Shown piece by piece: positions 26,264-34,482 of a stretch of DNA of 64,000 bases. How positions within the stretch are numbered: the stretch's first letter is position 1; each line of letters opens with the position of its first letter. Both the position numbers and the translations under genes were made by a program. Under the pieces are notes generated by a model. It was given only the letters and a program-made list of their open reading frames with translations, was not told where the DNA came from and did no database searches. The stretch is from Streptomyces sp. NBC_01381. GTDB lineage: Bacteria > Actinomycetota > Actinomycetes > Streptomycetales > Streptomycetaceae. Location: positions 4,464,001 to 4,528,000 of the forward strand of contig NZ_JAPEPI010000001.1 of NCBI RefSeq assembly GCF_026340305.1, given 5' to 3'.

Positions 26264-26922
26264 GTGGCGAGTTGTTTCCCCGGACGCGGTCGGAGATCGC
26301 GCCCGGTGCCGTGCACGTGCCCGACTGGCTGTCGCTCGACGAGCAGCGGAACCTGGTCGCGTCGTGCCGGGAGTGGGCACGGCCACCGGCCGGTCTCAGG
26401 ACGGTGAAGACGCCGGGCGGCGGCGTGATGACTGCCCGTCAGGTGGGGCTCGGCTGGCACTGGTTCCCTTACGGGTACGCGCGCACCGCGGTGGACGGCG
26501 ACGGCGCCCCGGTGAAGCCGATGCCGTCGTGGGTCGCCTCGCTGGGGCGGGCGGCCGTGGCGGCCGCCTACGGCGATGGGGGCGGACTCGATGAGACGGC
26601 CGATGAGTACGACATCGCACTCATCAACTTCTACGACGCCGAGGCCCGCATGGGCATGCACCGAGACGCCGACGAGAAGTCGGCATCGCCGGTGGTCTCG
26701 CTCTCCCTCGGCGACTCCTGCGTCTTCCGCTTCGGCAACACGGAGACGCGGACGAAGCCGTACACGGACATCGAGCTGCGCAGCGGCGACCTGGTCGTCT
26801 TCGGGGGGCCTTCGCGGCTCGCCTATCACGGTGTGCCGCGGGTGTACGCCGAAACCGCCCCACCGGAGCTCGGTCTGACGGGGCGGCTGAACATCACGCT
26901 GCGGGTGAGCGGCCTGGAATGA
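26260..26922 (+). CDS. AlkB-like 2-oxoglutarate/Fe(II) dioxygenase
   Basis: A 220-residue protein from GTG 26260. The Fe(II) ligands are visible: INFYDAEARMGMHRDADE gives His134 and Asp136 of the HxD motif, and LAYHGVPRV gives His190. The NFY segment and the C-terminal GRLNITLR with its 2-oxoglutarate-binding arginine complete the AlkB pattern. AlkB enzymes remove alkyl groups from DNA or RNA by oxidation. Coupling to an RNA methyltransferase gene makes an RNA-related role conceivable but unproven. Confidence 0.92.
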   Translation: MSGELFPRTRSEIAPGAVHVPDWLSLDEQRNLVASCREWARPPAGLRTVKTPGGGVMTARQVGLGWHWFPYGYARTAVDGDGAPVKPMPSWVASLGRAAVAAAYGDGGGLDETADEYDIALINFYDAEARMGMHRDADEKSASPVVSLSLGDSCVFRFGNTETRTKPYTDIELRSGDLVVFGGPSRLAYHGVPRVYAETAPPELGLTGRLNITLRVSGLE

Positions 26923-26966
26923 ATCAGGCTCGGGAATGACTCAGGCTCTGGAATGACTCAGGCGTC
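26916..26966. repeat. three 17-bp tandem repeats across a convergent gene junction
   Basis: Units GGAATGAATCAGGCTCG, GGAATGACTCAGGCTCT and GGAATGACTCAGGCGTC follow each other without gaps. The stop of the AlkB-like gene (26920-26922) is in unit 1 and the minus-strand stop of the SDR gene (26958-26960) is in unit 3; each TGA-N-TCA core has stop triplets on both strands. Confidence 0.85.
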
Positions 26967-27788
26967 GAAGGCCGTCGCCCGCGTCACCGGCTCCCACGCG
27001 GCGATCTCCGCGCGCACCGCGTCGAGATGCCCGACGACCGCGTCCACCGCGTCGTCGCCCAGCGGAAGCCGCAGCGGCGTCGCGTCGGCGTCGAGTGCGG
27101 CGATGATCGCGGCGGCGGCCTTCGCCGGGTCGCCCGGCTGGTCACCGTCGCCGCCCGCGACCATCTTGCGGGTGGCGCCCGCCGTCTCAACGTAGTCCGG
27201 TATCTCGACGGCGCCCGCGCTGGTGTTGCCGAACAGGCTGGTGCGGAACGCGCCGGGCTCCACGATCAGGACCTTGATGCCCAGCGGCCCCACTTCCTGG
27301 GCCAGCGCCTCGGAGATCCCCTCCAGGGCGAACTTGGTGCCGCTGTACGCCGAGAACCCGGCGAACGACATCTGCCCGCCCATGCTGCTCATCTGCACGA
27401 TCGCCCCGGAGCGGCGGGCCCGCATGTGCGGAAGGACGGCGCGGGCCAGCGCCGCGGGGCCGAAGACGTGCACATCGAACAGGGCCCGCAGCTCGGCGTC
27501 CGAGTCCTCCTCCAGGGCGCCGACATGGCTGCGGCCCGCGTTGTTCACCAGGACGTCGATCCGTCCGTGGCGGTCGATGACGTCCCGCACCGCGGCCTCG
27601 ATGCCCGCCGTGTCGGTCACGTCGAGGGTGAGCGCCTCGACCTGGTCGGGGTGGGCGGCGACCAGGTCGTCCAGGGGCGCCACATTGCGGGCGGTCGCCA
27701 CGACGACGCCGCCGGCGGCGACGGCCGCCTCGGTGATCGCCCGGCCGAAGCCGCTGTTCGCACCCGTCACGAGCCATACCTTCGTCAT
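26958..27788 (-). CDS. short-chain dehydrogenase/reductase
   Basis: ATG 27788 is preferred over GTG 27791 because GGGAG is then six bases upstream; it gives 276 residues. The NAD(P)-binding motif TGANSGFGRAIT is at the N-terminus, NNAGRSHVG follows the middle strand, and the active site has MSSMGGQM with the catalytic YSGTK near residue 155. It belongs to the classical SDR subgroup commonly annotated as NADP-dependent oxidoreductases with unknown substrate. It is transcribed divergently from a LysR regulator across a 109-base gap, which suggests regulation by that protein. Confidence 0.92.
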   Translation of the reverse strand: MTKVWLVTGANSGFGRAITEAAVAAGGVVVATARNVAPLDDLVAAHPDQVEALTLDVTDTAGIEAAVRDVIDRHGRIDVLVNNAGRSHVGALEEDSDAELRALFDVHVFGPAALARAVLPHMRARRSGAIVQMSSMGGQMSFAGFSAYSGTKFALEGISEALAQEVGPLGIKVLIVEPGAFRTSLFGNTSAGAVEIPDYVETAGATRKMVAGGDGDQPGDPAKAAAAIIAALDADATPLRLPLGDDAVDAVVGHLDAVRAEIAAWEPVTRATAFDA

Positions 27789-27897
27789 CACGAACTCCCT
27801 GGAAATGTAACGGACTTGGCTGCTCTTCTCGGTACGCGGATCAGCTTGCCGCCGGGGCGAGTGGCCCGTCCAAGACCTGACGTGATAGCTGATGGTT

Positions 27898-28815
27898 ATG
27901 GACGTACACAGCAGGAACCTCCGCTACTTCGCCGCGGTGGCACAGGAGTTGCACTTCACGCGGGCCGCCGAGCGGCTCTTCGTCTCGCAGCCCGCGCTGA
28001 GCAAGCAGATACGCATGCTGGAACGGCAGCTGGGCGCGGACCTGTTCGTGCGGGACCGCCGAGGGGTGCGGCTCACGGCGGTGGGTTCCGCGCTCCTTCC
28101 GCACGCCCAACAGGTCCTGGAAGTCTGGGAGTCGGGCATGGCGGCGGTGGAACGCGCCAAGACGCAGGAGCGGGCCACGCTCGTGGTCGGCATGAGCACG
28201 CGGCCGGGCCGCGGCGGTCTCCTTCCGGCCGTCCGGTCCCGCTTCACCGAGGCGCATCCGGCGGCCACCATCCGGCTGCGGCAGGTGAGTTGGGAGGATC
28301 CGAGCGCGGGCCTCGCGGGCGGCCGGGCGGATGCCGCGTTCATCTGGCTGCCGCTGTCCGACATGGAGCGCTACGCATGGCTCGTGGTCGCCGAGGAGCC
28401 GCGCCACGTCGCCCTGCCGGAGGATCACCGCCTCGCGGCCCGCGACGAGATCGACTTCGCCGACCTCCTGGACGAACCGTTCCTCGCGCTGCCCGAGAGC
28501 GCGGGAGCGCTGCGCGACTACTGGCTCGCCCTGGACGCCCGCGAGGGCAGGCCGCCGCGGATCGGCGCCGAGATCGCCGGCACCGACGAGACGTACGAGG
28601 CGCTGGTGGACGGCCGCGGCGTCTGTCTGGTCGCCACCGGCAACGCGCCCCTGATCACCCTCGGCGGCGTCGTCACCCGCCCGGTCCGCGGCATCACCCC
28701 CAGCCGCTTCGCCCTGGCCTGGCGCGCGGACGACCGGCGTCCGCTGGTGCGGGCGTACGTCACGGCCTGCAAGGGAGCGCTCGGCCCGGCGGCCCCCGGG
28801 GGAGCGCGGAGCTGA
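27898..28815 (+). CDS. LysR-family transcriptional regulator
   Basis: The ATG at 27898 (MDVHSRNLRYFAAVAQ) gives 305 residues; an ATG two codons upstream (27892) is equally possible. The winged helix-turn-helix is standard: LHFTRAAERLFVSQPALSKQIRMLERQLGADLF at residues about 16-48. The effector domain has the usual LysR substrate-binding folds with TRPGRGGLLPAVRSRFTEAHP. The divergent SDR gene is its likely target, as is common for this family. The 3' end lies in a 17-bp tandem duplication. Confidence 0.92.
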   Translation: MDVHSRNLRYFAAVAQELHFTRAAERLFVSQPALSKQIRMLERQLGADLFVRDRRGVRLTAVGSALLPHAQQVLEVWESGMAAVERAKTQERATLVVGMSTRPGRGGLLPAVRSRFTEAHPAATIRLRQVSWEDPSAGLAGGRADAAFIWLPLSDMERYAWLVVAEEPRHVALPEDHRLAARDEIDFADLLDEPFLALPESAGALRDYWLALDAREGRPPRIGAEIAGTDETYEALVDGRGVCLVATGNAPLITLGGVVTRPVRGITPSRFALAWRADDRRPLVRAYVTACKGALGPAAPGGARS

Positions 28816-28841
28816 AGTTCCCACGGAGCTGAAGTCTCCCG
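28808..28841. repeat. 17-bp tandem duplication over the LysR stop codon
   Basis: GGAGCTGAAGTTCCCAC (28808-28824) is followed directly by GGAGCTGAAGTCTCCCG (28825-28841). The gene's stop TGA is at 28813-28815 inside the first copy. Confidence 0.75.
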
Positions 28842-28869
28842 CCGATTTCCTCTTTCCTCGTCAGCACCG

Positions 28870-28898
28870 TTGACCCCGCCGTAACACGCCCTTACCGT
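28870..28898 (+). promoter_or_regulatory. promoter of the MFS-GH43 operon
   Basis: TTGACC (28870-28875) and TACCGT (28893-28898) are separated by exactly 17 bases. The predicted transcription start, about 28905, falls at the left edge of the operator-like palindrome. Confidence 0.65.
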
Positions 28899-28904
28899 TT
28901 CGGC

Positions 28905-28939
28905 GTTCGAGATTACAGATGACGTACGAAATATCGAAC
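28905..28939. promoter_or_regulatory. operator region with GTWCGANAT half-sites
   Basis: GTTCGAGAT (28905-28913) and inverted ATATCGAAC (28931-28939) flank the region, and GTACGAAATATCGAAC (28924-28939) is itself a 16-bp palindrome fitting GTWCGANATNTCGWAC. Closely similar sites lie near 37675 and at 59515. ATGACGTACGAA (28919-28930) recurs exactly at 62952-62963 before the GntR gene. Confidence 0.65.
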
Positions 28940-28962
28940 GTCGCGTGTGGGGAGGCCCGTTG

Positions 28963-30279
28963 ATGGAGAGCAGGGTGCTGCGCAAGGCGGCATGGCGGCT
29001 GTTGCCGTTTCTCGGCCTGCTGTATGTGATCGCCTACATCGACCGCTCGAACGTGGGCTTCGCGAAACTGGAGCTCCAGGCCGAACTGGGCGTCAGCGCA
29101 ACGGCGTTCACCCTCGGGCAGGTCTTCTTCTTCACCGCGTACGCCCTGTTTGAGGTGCCCAGTAATCTGCTGCTCCACCGCGTCGGTGCGCACCGCTGGA
29201 TCGCGCGGATCCTGCTGACCTGGGGCCTGGTCACGATCGCCACGACCCTCGTGCACAGCACCTGGCAGTTCTATCTCGCCCGGTTCGCGCTCGGCGCCGC
29301 CGAGGCCGGGTTCTTCCCCGGAGTGCTCTATTACCTCTCCCGCTGGTTCCCCGGCAGTCATCGCGGCCGCGCCATCGGCGCGTTCATGCTCGCCGCGCCG
29401 GTGTCCTTCATCGTCGGCAATCCGCTGATGGGCGTCCTCATGGACCTCGACGGGACGTGGGGGCTGACCGGCTGGCAGTGGGTGTTCCTCGCCACCGGCA
29501 TCCCGGCCGTGCTGGTCGCCCCCGTCGTCCTGCTGCGCCTTCCCGCCGGGCCCGAGGACGCGGGCTGGCTGGCGCCGGACGAGCGGCGGTGGCTCACCGA
29601 CGCCCTGGCCGCCGACCGCGCCGACGCGGGCGAGCAGCCGCGGCACACCCTCGGGGTCCTGCGCGACCGCCGCGTCCTGACCGCGGCCGTCTTCTTCCTG
29701 GCCTTCCCGCTCTCCACCTACGGCCTGTCCTTCTGGCTGCCCACGATCATCGACGGCTTCGGCGACCTGACGAGCACCGAGGTCGGCTTCGTCTCCGCGA
29801 TTCCGTACGTGTGCGTCGCCGCGGGCCTGGTGATCGTGCCGCGCCTGGTGGCCCGCCGGGACACCCCCTACCTCTGGACCGCGGCGATGCTCGCCCTGAC
29901 CGTCGCGGGGTTCACCGTCACCGCGCTCTTCGGCTCGCCCGTCGTGCAGATGCTCGGGCTGTGCGCGGCCGCCGTTGGCGGATACGCGGCACAGCCCGCC
30001 TTCTGGGCGCTGATCCCGCGCTTCCTTACGGGCGCCGCAGCGGCGGCCGGCATCGCAGCCGTCAACGCGGTCGGCAACCTCGGCGGCGGCTTCGGGCCGC
30101 TCGGCATCGCGGCGGTCGTCGACTCCACGGGCAGCGCCCTGACCGGCCTGCTCTTCCTCCTCGCGGTGGCGGTGCTCGGCCTGCTCGCCGTGCCGTTGCT
30201 GCGACGCGCCCTGAGCACGCCGCCGCCCGCCACGGCCTCGGCGGGCGTGCCGGCGGCCACCGAGAAGCTCACCTCGTAG
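28963..30279 (+). CDS. MFS transporter, anion:cation symporter (ACS) family
   Basis: ATG 28963 is chosen because GGGGAGG lies eight bases upstream; it gives 438 residues. Twelve transmembrane segments and the ACS hallmark YIDRSNVGFAKLEL near residue 26 are present, together with the RIGRRL-like loops and LARFALGAAEAGFFPGVLYYLSRWFP. ACS members import organic anions, including hexuronates, tartrate and galactonate. It is first in an operon with a secreted GH43 arabinanase-like enzyme 39 bases downstream, so the substrate is probably a plant-polysaccharide-derived sugar acid or sugar. The promoter carries the GTWCGANATNTCGWAC operator. Confidence 0.92.
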   Translation: MESRVLRKAAWRLLPFLGLLYVIAYIDRSNVGFAKLELQAELGVSATAFTLGQVFFFTAYALFEVPSNLLLHRVGAHRWIARILLTWGLVTIATTLVHSTWQFYLARFALGAAEAGFFPGVLYYLSRWFPGSHRGRAIGAFMLAAPVSFIVGNPLMGVLMDLDGTWGLTGWQWVFLATGIPAVLVAPVVLLRLPAGPEDAGWLAPDERRWLTDALAADRADAGEQPRHTLGVLRDRRVLTAAVFFLAFPLSTYGLSFWLPTIIDGFGDLTSTEVGFVSAIPYVCVAAGLVIVPRLVARRDTPYLWTAAMLALTVAGFTVTALFGSPVVQMLGLCAAAVGGYAAQPAFWALIPRFLTGAAAAAGIAAVNAVGNLGGGFGPLGIAAVVDSTGSALTGLLFLLAVAVLGLLAVPLLRRALSTPPPATASAGVPAATEKLTS

Positions 30280-30318
30280 AGCCCGATCCGCGATCCGTCC
30301 ACCTCCCCAAGGAGTCGC

Positions 30319-31374
30319 ATGAGCCGCAGTGATCTGCCCAGCCGCAGGGGTGTGCTGCGAGGGACCCTCGCCACCGGCGCCGTCATCGCCGCGCAGGGCA
30401 TCGCCCAGGGCCCGGCCCACGCCGCGTCGGGGCCGCGTGCCCACCGCAATCCGCTCGTCGAACAGCGCGCCGACCCGCACATCCACCGGCACACCGACGG
30501 CCACTACTACTTCACGGCCACCGCACCCGAGTACGACCGCATCGTGCTGCGCCGCTCGCGCACCCTGCGGGGCCTCACGCAGGCCGACGAGTCCGTCATC
30601 TGGCGGCGGCACAGCAGCGGCGACATGGCCGCGCACATCTGGGCCCCGGAGCTCCACCGCGTCGACGGCGCCTGGTACGTCTACTTCGCCGCGGCCCCCG
30701 CCGACGACGTGTGGAAGATCCGCATCTGGGTCCTGGAGAACACCAACGCCGATCCCTTCAAGGGCAGTTGGACCGAGAAGGGGCAGATCGCCACCGCCTG
30801 GGACACCTTCTCCCTGGACGCCACCACCTTCACACACCGGGGCAGCCGCTACCTCGCCTGGGCGCAGCACGAGCCCGGACAGGACAACAACACTGGCGTC
30901 TTCCTGTCCCGGATGGCCAACCCCTGGACCCTGACGGGCCCTCAGATCCGGCTGACCACACCGGAGTACGACTGGGAGTGCGTCGGCTTCAAGGTGAACG
31001 AGGGGCCCTACGTCATCCAGCGCAACGGCCGGGTCTTCCTCACCTACTCGGCCTCCGCCACCGACTTCAACTACTGCGTCGGTCTGCTCACCGCCGACGA
31101 CACGAGCGACCTCATGGACCCCGCCTCCTGGTCCAAGTCGCCCGCCCCGGTCTTCACCAGCAATGACACGACCGGCCAGTACGGTCCCGGCCACAACTGC
31201 TTCACGGTCGCCGAGGACGGCCGCACCGACGTCCTCGTCTACCACGCACGCCAGTACAAGGAGATCGAGGGCGACCCCCTGAACGACCCCAACCGCCACA
31301 CCCGCATCCAGAAGCTCGGCTGGAAGGCCGACGGCACACCGGACTTCGGGGTCCCCGTGCCCGACGCCGGGTAG
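30319..31374 (+). CDS. secreted GH43 glycoside hydrolase (arabinanase/arabinofuranosidase-like)
   Basis: A 351-residue protein with AAGGAG upstream. The N-terminus is a Tat signal (SRRGVLRGTLATG with a hydrophobic stretch and AHA-AS cleavage near residue 36). The five-bladed beta-propeller of GH43 is indicated by the catalytic base Asp52 (RADPHIH), the pKa modulator Asp167 (SLDATTF) and the general acid Glu228 (KVNEGPYV). Single-domain enzymes of this type release arabinose from arabinan or arabinoxylan side chains. It is the second gene after the MFS transporter, whose likely cargo would be the released product. Confidence 0.9.
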   Translation: MSRSDLPSRRGVLRGTLATGAVIAAQGIAQGPAHAASGPRAHRNPLVEQRADPHIHRHTDGHYYFTATAPEYDRIVLRRSRTLRGLTQADESVIWRRHSSGDMAAHIWAPELHRVDGAWYVYFAAAPADDVWKIRIWVLENTNADPFKGSWTEKGQIATAWDTFSLDATTFTHRGSRYLAWAQHEPGQDNNTGVFLSRMANPWTLTGPQIRLTTPEYDWECVGFKVNEGPYVIQRNGRVFLTYSASATDFNYCVGLLTADDTSDLMDPASWSKSPAPVFTSNDTTGQYGPGHNCFTVAEDGRTDVLVYHARQYKEIEGDPLNDPNRHTRIQKLGWKADGTPDFGVPVPDAG

Positions 31375-31425
31375 GGGCGCGGAGGCGGTGGCCGGGGTCG
31401 GGCCGAGCAGCCGTCGCACGCGGGC

Positions 31426-32328
31426 TCACACGACGATGACCCGGCGCCCGCGCGTGTGACCGGCTCGGCTGTCGACGTGCGCGGCGGCGGCCTCGGCGAG
31501 CGAATACGTCTTCTCGACCGGGATGTGGAGCTTTCCCCGCGAGATGAGGGCGGTGGCCTCGGTAAGGGCTTGGGGCACGCTCCCGGCCATGCCGGAGAAT
31601 CGGACGCCGAACCGCGGCGCACCGAGATCGGCGATGGAGATCACCTTCTGCGGATCCCCGGTCAGCTCGACCAGCTCACGGATCACGCCCGAGCCGGCCA
31701 GATCGAGAGCCGCGTCGACCCGACCGCCGGCCACCAGCCGCCGCACCCGCTCGACCCAGCCCTCGCCGTACGTCGTGGCAAGGGCGCCCAGTCCGCGCAG
31801 GTAGTCCTGGTTCGCGGACCCGGCGGTGCCGATCACCGTGATGCCGCGATCGCGGGCGATCTGCAGCACCGCAGAGCCGACTCCCCCGGACGCGCCACTG
31901 ACCAGCAGTGCCTGCCCGGACCGCACACCGACCTGGCGGATGACGCGCAGCGCGGTCTCCACCACGGAGGCGTATCCGGCCGCTTCCTCGAACGTCAGGC
32001 CCTCGGGCATACGGGCCCAGGCCGACAGCACCGCGAACTCGGCGTAGGTGCTCGATCCTTCGCCGAAGACATGGTCGCCGGCCTCGACCCCGTCGACGCC
32101 CGCGCCGACCTCGTCCACCACCCCGGCGGCGTCCAGGCCGACCCCGGCGGGCAACTCGATCGGACGGGACTCCTGGAACTGGCCCTCGCGGACCCTCCAG
32201 TCGTGGGCGTTCACGCCCGCCGCCCGCACGGCGATGCGTATCTGACCGGGGCCCGCGTGGGGCTCATCGGCGTCCACGAGTCGCAGAACCTCCGGACCGC
32301 CGAACTCGGCGAAGCTCACTTTCTTCAT
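31426..32328 (-). CDS. NADP-dependent quinone-oxidoreductase-like MDR protein
   Basis: A 300-residue medium-chain reductase from ATG 32328. It lacks zinc ligands; the GroES-like half (AAGVNAHDWRVREGQF) and the nucleotide-binding motif SGASGGVGSAVLQIARDRG near residue 140 place it among the NADPH:quinone/enone reductases. It is divergent from a TetR regulator and the shared promoter contains two related palindromes, so it is probably induced by an electrophile or drug sensed by that TetR. Confidence 0.92.
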   Translation of the reverse strand: MKKVSFAEFGGPEVLRLVDADEPHAGPGQIRIAVRAAGVNAHDWRVREGQFQESRPIELPAGVGLDAAGVVDEVGAGVDGVEAGDHVFGEGSSTYAEFAVLSAWARMPEGLTFEEAAGYASVVETALRVIRQVGVRSGQALLVSGASGGVGSAVLQIARDRGITVIGTAGSANQDYLRGLGALATTYGEGWVERVRRLVAGGRVDAALDLAGSGVIRELVELTGDPQKVISIADLGAPRFGVRFSGMAGSVPQALTEATALISRGKLHIPVEKTYSLAEAAAAHVDSRAGHTRGRRVIVV

Positions 32329-32392
32329 TTAGGGCTCCTTGTGGTTGCTGTGGCGGCAGTTGTCGCTGTCGTTGCTCATGCGTCGCCGAGCG

Positions 32393-32422
32393 ACCATAAC
32401 CCTAACGGTTAGTCTTTAACAA
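32393..32422 (-). promoter_or_regulatory. promoter of the MDR oxidoreductase gene
   Basis: Read on the minus strand, TTGTTA (32422-32417) and TATGGT (32398-32393) are 18 bases apart. The palindrome CTAACGGTTAG (32402-32412) occupies the spacer. Confidence 0.55.
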
Positions 32423-32428
32423 CGGTTG
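32402..32428. promoter_or_regulatory. paired TetR-type operators
   Basis: CTAACGGTTAG (32402-32412) and CAACGGTTG (32420-32428) are two short palindromes with centres 17 bases apart, lying in the divergent promoter of the oxidoreductase and the TetR gene. They are the natural binding candidates for that TetR protein. Confidence 0.6.
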
Positions 32429-32455
32429 CACTATTGCACCTGGTAGCCTGAGCAG

Positions 32456-33085
32456 GTGACCGTGCAGACCGGACGCCGTGAGCGCAAGAAGGCCGCGACC
32501 CGCCAGAAGATCGCCGACACCGCCCTGCGGCTTTTCCTGGAACGCGGGTACGACGTGGTGGGCATCCGTGACGTGGCCGCCGAGGCCGACGTGGCCGTCA
32601 CCACGGTCTTCTCGCACTTCGCCTCGAAAGAGGCCCTGGTGTTCGAGCGGGACGACGACTTCGAGCAGCGCCTCACGCAGGCGGTCACCGACCGGGAACC
32701 GGGCGAGCCGCTCATCCCCGCGCTGCGCCACGAGATCCACGCCCTGGTGCGCCATTGCACGGCGGACAGCGCCGCCCCGATCTGGCGCATGATCGACGCG
32801 TCCCCCGCCCTGCGCGCGTACGAGGAATCGATGAGGCTGCGTCACGCGGAGTCGCTGGCAGCGGCCATGGCCGCCGATCCCGAACTGCCACTGACGGCAA
32901 CGGCCGGTCGGGCGATCGCGAGGTTCGTGATCGACGCCCATGCGGTGGCCCGTGAGGCGGCCGATCCGCAGGGCGCGGTGGACGAGATCTTCCAGATGAT
33001 CGAGGCGGCCTGGGAGGCCGGCCACCCCACGACGACTCAGGCCCGCATCACCAAGCGGTCCACGGCGGCGGTCCCGGAGGTGTAA
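32456..33085 (+). CDS. TetR-family transcriptional regulator
   Basis: GTG 32456 gives 209 residues; TAGCCT (32444-32449) ends six bases upstream, so the mRNA is probably leaderless. The DNA-binding domain is typical: RQKIADTALRLFLERGYDVVGIRDVAAEADVAVTTVFSHFASKEAL at residues about 13-58. The C-terminal half is the variable ligand domain. It is divergent from the MDR oxidoreductase and probably represses it and itself through 32402-32428. The 3' end overlaps the convergent aminotransferase by 49 bases and carries a 15-bp duplication. Confidence 0.92.
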   Translation: MTVQTGRRERKKAATRQKIADTALRLFLERGYDVVGIRDVAAEADVAVTTVFSHFASKEALVFERDDDFEQRLTQAVTDREPGEPLIPALRHEIHALVRHCTADSAAPIWRMIDASPALRAYEESMRLRHAESLAAAMAADPELPLTATAGRAIARFVIDAHAVAREAADPQGAVDEIFQMIEAAWEAGHPTTTQARITKRSTAAVPEV

Positions 33086-34242
33086 GTCCCAGAGGTGTAG
33101 GGGACGGGCAGTCCGCCCGCCGCGCCCGACGGCAGCGTCTGTTCGAGAGCGCCTAGCAGCCGCTGCACATCGGCGGACGGGCGGACCACCAGGCGCAGAA
33201 AGCGACTTGAGCTGCCGATCTTGTTGCCGCACTCGCGGATCAGGATGCCGTGTTCCTCCAGGAGCCGGTCCCGCAGCTCGGCCCCGTCGACGCCGTCGGG
33301 GAGCCGGACGTACACGAAATTGCCGTGCGAGGGATAGGTGACGAGGCCGGGCAGGCGGGCCAGGTGCCAGATCATCTCCTGACGGTCGCGGCGTACCTGA
33401 TGCAGGCTCAGGTCGTAGGCGTGGCGGTGCTGCTTCAGCATGAACACCACGGTCTCCGCGAAGGAGTTGAGGTTCCACTTCGGCAGCGCGGCGCGCACCT
33501 TGCCGGCCAGGCCCGGGTTGGCGACGAGATAGCCGAAGCGCACGCCGTGCAGCCCGAAGTTCTTGCCGAGGCTGCGCAGCACGATCACATTGGGGCGCAG
33601 CACCGCCTCGTCCACCACGGTCGGCTGCGGTTCGGCGTCGGCGAACTCCAGGAACGACTCGTCCACGACCACCAGGTCCAGGTCCTGCAGCGCGTCGAGC
33701 AGCGCGAGCACCGAGTGGCGCGGCAGCAGGCCGCCGTCCGGGTTGTTGGGGTTGCAGATGACGGCCGTGCGGGAGCCGCGGGCGCGTACGAAGTCGACGA
33801 AGGCCGCCGGGTCCAGGGCGAATCCGGCAGCCTGCGGCAGCGGGAACATGTCGACCCGCTTGCCGGTCTCCATCGGCTGATCGGTCCACCGCCCGAACGT
33901 CGGCACCGGGACGGCCAGCGCGTCACGGACCAGCAAGTGGTCGATCCAGGTGATGAGTTCGGTGGATCCGTTGCCCATCGCGACGGTCTGCGGATTGAGC
34001 CCGAGCACCGCGCTCAGCTCGGCGGTCACGGTGTCCGCGCTGCTCGGGTAGTACGTGAGGATGTCCCGAAGGCGGCCGCCGAGCTCGTCGAACATCTCGG
34101 GCGTGGGGAAGTACGGATTGCACGGGATGCAGAAGTCGATGAGCGGCCGCCCGCCCTCCGCCGCCCGGCTCAGCGTGGAGTACGAGGGGCTGTGCGCGCT
34201 GGACGCGCGAAAGAGGGCGGTGACGGTGCCCGCGTCTGCCAT
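33037..34242 (-). CDS. PLP-dependent aminotransferase class I/II (HisC/CobD-like)
   Basis: A 401-residue enzyme from ATG 34242. Signatures of fold-type I aminotransferases are present: GNGSTELI for phosphate binding, CNPNNPDG near 165, VVDESFLEF, and the PLP-lysine segment LRSLGKNFGLHGVRFGY. This spacing is like histidinol-phosphate aminotransferase and L-threonine-O-3-phosphate decarboxylase. The substrate is unknown; the neighbours are not His genes. The last residues repeat YTSGTYTSGT, produced by a 15-bp duplication that also spans the end of the opposite TetR gene. The ribosome site GGAGG can pair with CCTCC next to the ATG. Confidence 0.88.
   Translation of the reverse strand: MADAGTVTALFRASSAHSPSYSTLSRAAEGGRPLIDFCIPCNPYFPTPEMFDELGGRLRDILTYYPSSADTVTAELSAVLGLNPQTVAMGNGSTELITWIDHLLVRDALAVPVPTFGRWTDQPMETGKRVDMFPLPQAAGFALDPAAFVDFVRARGSRTAVICNPNNPDGGLLPRHSVLALLDALQDLDLVVVDESFLEFADAEPQPTVVDEAVLRPNVIVLRSLGKNFGLHGVRFGYLVANPGLAGKVRAALPKWNLNSFAETVVFMLKQHRHAYDLSLHQVRRDRQEMIWHLARLPGLVTYPSHGNFVYVRLPDGVDGAELRDRLLEEHGILIRECGNKIGSSSRFLRLVVRPSADVQRLLGALEQTLPSGAAGGLPVPYTSGTYTSGTAAVDRLVMRA
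33071..33100. repeat. 15-bp tandem duplication over the TetR stop codon
   Basis: GTCCCGGAGGTGTAA and GTCCCAGAGGTGTAG are adjacent. The TetR stop TAA (33083-33085) ends the first copy; in the opposite gene the duplication adds five in-frame residues (YTSGT). Confidence 0.8.
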
Positions 34243-34250
34243 GGAGGTTG

Positions 34251-34277
34251 CCTCCGGGTGCTCCGGATGCTCCGGAT
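34251..34277. repeat. three 9-bp tandem repeats upstream of the aminotransferase
   Basis: CCTCCGGGT, GCTCCGGAT and GCTCCGGAT are contiguous in the 5' leader, immediately upstream of the aminotransferase start. Confidence 0.6.
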
Positions 34278-34442
34278 GGGGGAAGTGCTGTCTCCCCTAC
34301 ATACGGACACGGGCCGGGGCTTGCTCAACCGGTGGGGCTGGAGGGGTGGTTGAGGTGTGCGGCCACGGCGGCTGGGGCCGTCGCCTCCTTCACCGGGAAG
34401 GTCAGCTTCATCGACAGATGGGCGAACGTTGGTGGACATGGG

Positions 34443-34472
34443 TGAGCCCCCGCCTCGTGAGGCGGGGGCTCA
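34443..34472 (-). terminator. strong hairpin terminator of the cyclophilin gene
   Basis: TGAGCCCCCGCCTC and GAGGCGGGGGCTCA form a perfect 14-bp inverted repeat with a 2-base spacer, starting 11 bases past the cyclophilin stop. It also insulates the aminotransferase promoter region. Confidence 0.85.
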
Positions 34473-34482
34473 TGCCAGGTGC

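Noticed and set aside
28861..31419. 852-codon minus-strand frame opposite the MFS and GH43 genes
   Set aside because: Composition is that of an antisense shadow; both opposite genes have intact family motifs.
34243..34255. GGAGGTTGCCTCC near the aminotransferase start as a regulatory RNA switch
   Set aside because: A 5-bp stem with a 3-base loop can occur by chance in GC-rich DNA, and no riboswitch-like fold is seen around it.
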